This document shows, in pieces, positions 58,937 to 64,000 of a stretch of 64,000 bases of DNA. Source of the stretch: Streptomyces triculaminicus. Lineage in GTDB: Bacteria; Actinomycetota; Actinomycetes; Streptomycetales; Streptomycetaceae. The notes beneath the pieces were generated by a model. The model was not told where the DNA came from. It worked only from the letters and a program-made list of their open reading frames with translations, and made no database searches. The DNA lies in NCBI RefSeq assembly GCF_017349075.1, contig NZ_JAFMOF010000002.1, forward strand, positions 1,612,001-1,676,000, read 5' to 3'. The translations under genes and the position numbers were made by a program. Within the stretch, counting starts at the first letter, position 1, and the number at the start of each line of letters is the position of its first letter.

Positions 58937-59794
58937 CTATCCCGGGGTGCTGCCTTCGGTCATGGCCTGCGTGCCGATGACGTTGAGGAGCCTGAGCCGG
59001 TCGGCGGTGTCGCTGCCAGGAGTGGCGGTGTAGGCGACGATGCGCAGATCGCTGCCGGGAGCAGTGAGCACGTCACAGTCGAAGGTGAATGTGCCGACGT
59101 CGGGGTGATGGACGGTCTTGGAGTCCGACTCATGGACGCCCACGATGCCCGTGTCCCACAGGCGTGCGAAGCCGGCGCTGACACTCCGGAGGTCATTGAT
59201 CAGCATGCGCAGGCCGGCATCGGCCGGGTAGCGGGCGGTCGCTGCCCTGAGATCGGCGACCACGGCCGCCTCGAACCGGGCCTCCTGCTCGGGGGTGTGG
59301 CTGACACGGCTCGGCAGACCGGCGAAGTGCCGCCAGACGATGTTGCGCTCGCGTCCGCGCTGCGCGGACGCGTCTCCGAACAGGGCAGCCCACAACGGGT
59401 TCCACAGAATCAGGTTCCATGCGGCGTCATGCACGCTCAGCGGTGAGCCGTCCAGTTGGTCGAGCAGCCTTCGCACCCCCGGTGGGATGTGCGTCGACAG
59501 CTGCCCGGGGCCCGGCACAGGCTGGCCCGCGAGGTGATACAGGTATTCGCGCTCAGCTGCCGACAGTCGCAGGGCGCGAGCCAGCGCGGACAGGACCTGC
59601 GCCGACGGGGAGGTGGCCCGGCCCTGTTCGAGGCGGGTGATGTAGTCCACCGACAGACCGGCGAGCTGCGCCAGTTCCTCGCGGCGCAGCCCGGCCGCCC
59701 GGCGTACTCCGCCCGCGGGCAGTCCGACGGCCTCGGGGGTGATCCGGTCCCGCCAGCCGTGCAGGGCTCTGCCCAGTTCCCTGGATTCGTTCAT
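58937..59794 (-). CDS. XRE-type regulator with MmyB-like ligand domain
   Basis: A 285-residue protein. An N-terminal helix-turn-helix of the XRE type ('VRRAAGLRREELAQLAGLSV' then 'DYITRLEQGRATSPSAQVLS') is followed by the MmyB-like ligand-binding domain ('DGSPLSVHDAAWNLILWNPL', 'RNIVWRHFAGLPSR', 'VHHPDVGTFTFDCDVLTA'). Such regulators usually sit divergently to, and control, a short-chain dehydrogenase, exactly as here (SDR start at 59928, 133 nt away). ATG at 59794. Confidence 0.92.
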   Translation of the reverse strand: MNESRELGRALHGWRDRITPEAVGLPAGGVRRAAGLRREELAQLAGLSVDYITRLEQGRATSPSAQVLSALARALRLSAAEREYLYHLAGQPVPGPGQLSTHIPPGVRRLLDQLDGSPLSVHDAAWNLILWNPLWAALFGDASAQRGRERNIVWRHFAGLPSRVSHTPEQEARFEAAVVADLRAATARYPADAGLRMLINDLRSVSAGFARLWDTGIVGVHESDSKTVHHPDVGTFTFDCDVLTAPGSDLRIVAYTATPGSDTADRLRLLNVIGTQAMTEGSTPG

Positions 59795-59927
59795 CGTCCC
59801 AGTATCGCGTTGCCGTTCCCGGACAGCCTGGTACTGCCGGTCCACTGGCTGAGGCGGGCACTGTCTGTTTTCGTGCGGTGCGAGGAGGGTGGAGGCATCA
59901 CCCACCCACCGATCACGGAGCGGACAC

Positions 59928-60623
59928 ATGACCATCACATTGATCACTGGAGCGAACAAGGGCCTGGGATTCGAGGCCGCCCGCCGCCTGATCGAGGCCG
60001 GGCACACCGTCTACGTCGGGGCACGCGACGCACAGCGCGGCCGGGATGCGGCCGAGAGGCTCGGTGCCCGCTTCGTGCAGCTCGACGTCACCGACGAGGA
60101 TTCCGTCAAGGCTGCCGCCGAATTCGTCCGTGCGGACGCCGGTGGCCTCGACGTCCTGGTCAACAACGCCGGGATCGTGGGCGCGCGCAAGCCCGTCGGC
60201 GAGGTCACCGGGGCCGACATGCTGACCACGTACGACACGAACGTCTTCGGCGTCGTGCGCGTCACGCACGCCTTCCTGCCGCTGTTGGAAGCGAGCGACG
60301 CCCCGGTCGTCGTCAACGTCGGCAGCGGTCTGGGCTCGCCGGCGGCATGCGCCGACCCCAGCCGGGTGGAGTTCCAGGTGATGGCGCTGGACTACAACTC
60401 CTCCAAGACCGCACTGGTCATGGTCACCTCGCAGTACGCCAAGGCTTTTCCCGCCATCCGGTTCAACGCCGTCGACCCCGGCTACACCGCCACCGACCTC
60501 AACGGCCACACGGGCACGCAAACCATCGAGGAGGGGGCGGAGATCATCGTCCGCATGGCCTCGATCGGTGCCGACGGCCCGACCAGCGGCTTCTTCGACA
60601 GGATCGGCCCGGTCGTCTGGTAG
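59928..60623 (+). CDS. Short-chain dehydrogenase/reductase (SDR)
   Basis: A 231-residue classical SDR: 'TLITGANKGLGFEAARRLIE' (T-G-x-x-x-G-x-G), 'LDVLVNNAGIVGA' (N-N-A-G), a Ser in 'VVVNVGSGLGSP', and Tyr-x-x-x-Lys as 'LDYNSSKTALVMV', with 'FNAVDPGYTATDLNG' after it. It reduces or oxidises a carbonyl with NAD(P)(H); the substrate is unknown. ATG at 59928 has ACGGAG upstream. Divergent from the MmyB-type regulator, which probably represses it until its ligand is present. Confidence 0.92.
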   Translation: MTITLITGANKGLGFEAARRLIEAGHTVYVGARDAQRGRDAAERLGARFVQLDVTDEDSVKAAAEFVRADAGGLDVLVNNAGIVGARKPVGEVTGADMLTTYDTNVFGVVRVTHAFLPLLEASDAPVVVNVGSGLGSPAACADPSRVEFQVMALDYNSSKTALVMVTSQYAKAFPAIRFNAVDPGYTATDLNGHTGTQTIEEGAEIIVRMASIGADGPTSGFFDRIGPVVW

Positions 60624-61036
60624 CGATCCGGTCGCTGATGCGTTGGCGACGGCAGTCCAACGGATGAGCGTCGCAACTCAAGCGGGCGCGGGCCCGCGCA
60701 GCGCCCTGATCACCCTTGACCGCCAGTGTTCTCCGTACCCTCCAGGGGCTCGACTACGGGGGTAAAACAGGCCAATGGCGCTCCGGGCGCCCGTGAGCAG
60801 AAACGGTTACGGAGCCGGTTCCGGCCATGGCGCCGGCATATTCCGGGCGCGCCGGGCGCACCCCCGGGCCAAGGCAGAGGCCTCGTGCGCTGCGACGCCA
60901 ACCCCATGTCCTGATAGGGCACTTCCTGCGCCGGTGGCGCATTGGCGCCGCTGCGGGCGGGCCAGGCGCGCCCGTACGTTTTGCGTCGTTGGTCGCGTAC
61001 GCGAAACCGTCCTCGTCCACAACGGAGGCCCTCGGG
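60624..61036. other. Upstream region of the lectin/DUF11 gene
   Basis: About 410 nt with no supportable gene. It contains GC-rich inverted repeats (GGCGC-TCCGG-GCGCC near 60777-60791; GCGCCGG...CCGGGCGC near 60832-60852) that could be a terminator for the SDR gene or an operator, and the promoter for the next gene. Confidence 0.4.
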
Positions 61037-62923
61037 ATGTCGCTGTTCCCCTACAAGCAGTCCTTCGCCGGATCCACCGTCCCGCCCGACTGGAAGCTGT
61101 ACGGCTCGGCGAAGATGACCGGCGAGGGCTGGCTCAGCCTCACGCCCGCCACGACGTTCCAGGCCGGGACGGCCCTGCTGAACGTCGCCTTCCCCAGCAG
61201 CGACGGCATCTCGGTGCAGTTCGACCTCGCCGCCTACGGGAGTGGCGACCCCGCCGACGGGCTCTCGTTCTTCCTCATCGACGGCGCGTACGAGACCGGC
61301 GTGGGCGGTCCCGGCGGAGCCCTCGGCTATGCCTGCTACCACAAGGGGCAGGCGGACAAGCAGCCCGGCGTCTCCCACGGCTACGTCGGCATCGGCGTGG
61401 ACCAGCACGGATCGTTCTCCAACCCGACCGAGGCGGGGGACACCGGGCCCGGGACGAGGCCGGACAACGTCGTGCTGCGCGGCTCGGGGGACGGGTACGA
61501 CGGCTACCGCTACCTCGTGGGCGCGGCCCTGCCCCCGCTGAGCCTCGAGCGTGCGAACCCCACCCGCGTCCTCCTGTCGATCAGCGACCGCAAGGTGTCG
61601 GTCTCCGTCCGCAAGGACAACAACTGGCAGCGGCTGATCGACGGTTACGACCTGCGCACCGCCACGGGCCAGGACCCGCTCCCCGCTACGCTCAAGCTCG
61701 GCCTGTCGGCCGCCACGGGCGCGCTCACCAACAACTACGAGGTCCGCGACCTCGAGGTGACGCTGCCCGCCGAGTTTCCGCTGGCGATGGCGGGCCCGCA
61801 GTCCGTGCAGGCCGGCGCGCAGATCGGCTATCGGATCACGGTCGAGAACAAGGGCCCCAATGCCGTTCCGGACGCGAAGGTCACGGGCAAGCTGCCGACG
61901 GAGGTGACCTCCCCGGCCTTCGGCACGCTCGAACTCAGCGGCGGCGCGACGGCCGGCGCGGGCACCATCACGGACGGGACGTTCACGCAGCCGCTGAACC
62001 TTCCGGTGGGCGGCAAGGTCGCCATCCCGCTGAACGGCACGGTCAAGACCGGAACCTCCGGCAGCATCACGTGCGACGCCACGGTCACCTCGGAGACGCG
62101 CGCCAACATCGCGACGAAGTACTCCGACTCCGTCACGACGACGGTGACGGCACCGCCGACCGCCGAGGTCCCGCTGGGCATGGGCGGACCGGCCACGGCC
62201 GACTCGGGAAAGCCGATCTCCTACACGATGACGGTGGAGAACAAGGGGCCGGGCGCCGTTCCCGCAGCGAAGATCACGGGCACCCTCGCCGCGCACATCA
62301 CGGGGGCGAAGTTCGAGACGCCCCAGCTTTCCGGGGGCGCGACGGCCGGCCAGGGCACCGTCTCCGGCACCGACTTCACCCAGCCCCTGAACCTGCCCAA
62401 GGGCGGCAAGGCCGTCATCCGCATCACCGGCACGATCGAGCAGAACTTCACCGGCGGCCTCACCAGTACGTCGAAGATCGAGACCCCGGACGTCACCAAC
62501 ACCTCGCCGGACAAGACCGGCTCCGTGACGACGACGGTAGCCTCACCGAAGATCGACATCACCATCAAGGCGAAGAACGGCTTCGAGCAGAGCTGGCCCG
62601 AGGAGTACAAGGGCTACGTCTGGTCGTACACCTTCACGCTGGCCGCCAGCAAGAACCGTATCCAGCAGTGGCAGCTCTCCTTCGACGGGCTGCCCGCCGG
62701 AAGCCGCTTCAACCCGGTGTACAAGGAGCACTGGTACACGGTGGTGAAGGACGGCAGCGCGGACGGGCACGTCATCATCGAGTCGCCCGCGACGGGCCAC
62801 AGCATCGAGCCCAACACACCGCTGGACGTGCAGGTGCAGGTGCTGCACCACTCGCTGGCCGAGTCCAACCAGGGCCTGGTCTACAACCTCCAGGGCATCG
62901 CCCTGAAGGAGGGGAACAGCTGA
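61037..62923 (+). CDS. L-type lectin-like protein with two DUF11-type repeats
   Basis: A 628-residue protein. Residues about 1-235 form a legume-type lectin sandwich ('GISVQFDLAAYGSGDPADGL', 'SFFLIDGAYETGVGGPGG', 'GYVGIGVDQHGSFSNP'). Two DUF11/Ig-like repeats of about 125 residues follow ('YRITVENKGPNAVPDAKVTG' and 'YTMTVENKGPGAVPAAKITG'), then a C-terminal beta domain ('NGFEQSWPEEYKGYVWSYTF'). These modules are usually extracellular, yet the protein starts directly in the lectin domain with no signal peptide. ATG at 61037 has GGAGG upstream. The terminator hairpin at 62931-62954 follows. It may leave the cell by a non-Sec route or act on lysis. Confidence 0.8.
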   Translation: MSLFPYKQSFAGSTVPPDWKLYGSAKMTGEGWLSLTPATTFQAGTALLNVAFPSSDGISVQFDLAAYGSGDPADGLSFFLIDGAYETGVGGPGGALGYACYHKGQADKQPGVSHGYVGIGVDQHGSFSNPTEAGDTGPGTRPDNVVLRGSGDGYDGYRYLVGAALPPLSLERANPTRVLLSISDRKVSVSVRKDNNWQRLIDGYDLRTATGQDPLPATLKLGLSAATGALTNNYEVRDLEVTLPAEFPLAMAGPQSVQAGAQIGYRITVENKGPNAVPDAKVTGKLPTEVTSPAFGTLELSGGATAGAGTITDGTFTQPLNLPVGGKVAIPLNGTVKTGTSGSITCDATVTSETRANIATKYSDSVTTTVTAPPTAEVPLGMGGPATADSGKPISYTMTVENKGPGAVPAAKITGTLAAHITGAKFETPQLSGGATAGQGTVSGTDFTQPLNLPKGGKAVIRITGTIEQNFTGGLTSTSKIETPDVTNTSPDKTGSVTTTVASPKIDITIKAKNGFEQSWPEEYKGYVWSYTFTLAASKNRIQQWQLSFDGLPAGSRFNPVYKEHWYTVVKDGSADGHVIIESPATGHSIEPNTPLDVQVQVLHHSLAESNQGLVYNLQGIALKEGNS

Positions 62924-62930
62924 GACCCGG

Positions 62931-62954
62931 TGGGCCCCGCCTCGGCGGGGCCCA
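62931..62954 (+). terminator. Terminator of the lectin/DUF11 gene
   Basis: TGGGCCCCGCC (62931-62941) pairs perfectly with GGCGGGGCCCA (62944-62954), seven bases after the stop; it may also serve the convergent gene. Confidence 0.85.
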
Positions 62955-62987
62955 CTTGGGCGGTCGTTCAGCGGCTGGGACAGGGGC

Positions 62988-64000
62988 CTACTGGAGACCC
63001 CAGAGGTGTGGGTGTCCAGGATCGGCGGGGCAGACGAAGACGTTGAGCTCGCCGTGGCGGCCCACGACGACCTTGGTGGGCATGGCAAACGGGTGCGGGG
63101 CGAGGTCTCGTTCCTCGAGCGGCTTCCAGCTGCCGCTGCCGCCGTCCCACTCGGAACCGTCGATGGTCAGCAGCAGATCCATCGGTACCTTGCAGGTCGG
63201 GCAGTCCATCGGGTACGGGTCGGTCCTGTGCCAGGAGGCGAAGCCGCCGACGCGCCAGCCGGGCGGGATGGACAGGTCGTACTGGTACCCCACCGGCTCG
63301 CCGGCGTCGTCGCCCACGCGCTCGGCCTCCGCTTCGCGGGCCTCCTCCCAGGCGTCGAGCCGGGCGCACAGCTCCTCGGGCAGGACGCCGGCGAAGGGGT
63401 ACGTGCGTACCTGCTCCGGATGCAGCACGCAGGTCTCGGGTACGTACGAGTCGGAACCTACGAGCTGCGGCAGCGGCGGCGTGCCGAGCACCTCACCGAC
63501 CTCGCCGACCTGCGCCAGCGCAGATGGAGCAGGGGCTCGTAGCGGCCCGGGCCGTGCGCGCTGAAGGGACACCAGAAGACCTGGAGCAGGTCACAGCCGT
63601 CAGGGCCCGGCGGGAGGTCGGGGACGTCCCGCCGGTACAGCTGGGCGAGTGCGATGAGCGGCAGCGGATCGCACTCGCGGGCCTCCGGGTTCCGGTGGGT
63701 GCGGCGGAGCTCGTCCAGCAGTTGCTGTTGCTCCTGCGTGAGTCCCGAGAACCGTCCGCCGGCCCACGCGGTGGCCAGGAGGTCCCGCTCCTGGCGGATG
63801 TCCGCGATGCGCCGCCCTCGTCCGCGCCCATGGGCCTCATCACAGACCGGCCACGGCTCGTCCACGGGCCAGAGCATCGGCCCACCCACGGAGCTGTCCG
63901 ACACGGCCGGGCTGCCCGGGCGCGGGTGCAGCCGCGTCGTCGTGCCGCGGTACGCGGCCAACTCCAGAAAGAGCGCCTCGACATCGAGGGGGCGCGGCGG
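62988..64000 (-). pseudogene. DUF1963-like hypothetical protein, frameshifted, 5' end outside window
   Basis: The minus strand is open from the right edge ('DVEALFLELAAYRGTTTRLH', 'VGGPMLWPVDEPWPVCDEA') to about 63515 ('VFWCPFSAHGPGRYEPLLHL'). It then continues in another frame ('AQVGEVGEVLGTPPLPQLVG', 'WRVGGFASWHRTDPYPMDCP', 'CKVPMDLLLTIDGSEWDGGS') to the TAG at 62988. One base is out of frame near 63510-63525. The layout (W-P sequence early, 'VPMDLLLTID' and 'NVFVCPADPGHPHLWGLQ' late, with C-P-T-C and C-P pairs) resembles DUF1963-type proteins of actinomycetes. Function unknown. Confidence 0.7.

Noticed and set aside
60775..63564. 929-codon plus-strand frame
   Set aside because: It overlaps the lectin/DUF11 gene in another frame, is low in hydrophobic residues, and no motif or start supports it.

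Overview
This is a GC-rich (roughly 70%) actinobacterial window whose gene content strongly suggests Streptomyces. Evidence includes GTG/TTG starts with strong GGAGG-type ribosome binding sites, four-base GTGA/ATGA stop-start overlaps, a mycothiol-dependent isomerase-type protein, HxlR, MmyB-type and ECF regulators, and many small secreted proteins. It reads as accessory, arm-like chromosome rather than core: IS and transposon remains, broken genes and one-off operons dominate, with no housekeeping blocks.

Layout. 0-5 kb: end of an Ig-like protein, then a translationally coupled minus-strand operon encoding an M6 metalloprotease, a degenerate ATP-grasp-like protein and an apparently active ATP-grasp ligase. 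5-9.4 kb: an NmrA-type reductase, a membrane protein, an MFS exporter, then about 1 kb of non-coding DNA with a CAGTAC-rich repeat array in front of a MerR-like regulator. 9.5-11.3 kb: a Tn3 transposase relic, a complete IS5-family element (perfect ends, -1 frameshift transposase), and a 29-codon gene with a paralogue at 20 kb. 11.4-19.6 kb: a secreted protein, a DinB/mycothiol protein, GNAT, a large membrane NACHT NTPase, an ABC exporter, and a frameshifted HAF-type secreted protein.

20-25.5 kb is the most system-like block: a Pycsar-type membrane effector (frameshifted), a CRP-family protein with intact cyclic-nucleotide-binding residues, a class III nucleotide-cyclase-like protein with both metal-binding aspartates, a large P-loop-like protein and a 232-residue protein. 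The last three overlap by 4 nt each. It looks like a cyclic-nucleotide-signalled conflict system. 25.6-30.9 kb: a divergent flavin hydroxylase / intradiol dioxygenase pair, a methyltransferase, small secreted proteins and a frameshifted glutamine amidotransferase. 31-38 kb: a LodA/LodB quinoprotein oxidase pair (lodA frameshifted), a thioredoxin-reductase-like protein lacking CxxC, and a PIG-L deacetylase lipoprotein.

38.5-42.5 kb: oleD-oleB facing oleC plus a carrier protein, that is, beta-lactone/olefin chemistry without an intact oleA; a decayed KAS III relic lies 2.4 kb beyond the carrier-protein gene. 42.6-55.7 kb: secreted proteins, a membrane M48 peptidase operon, an FAD hydroxylase, a YCII-sigma (ECF) pair, HxlR with a truncated dehydrogenase, and more small exported proteins. 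56-64 kb: MepB, two gene fragments, a serine hydrolase, an MmyB-type regulator divergent from an SDR, an L-type lectin/DUF11 protein without a signal peptide, and a gene running off the right edge.

Five otherwise intact genes each carry one apparent single-base frameshift, several next to G/C runs, so either assembly errors or real decay must be considered before judging function.
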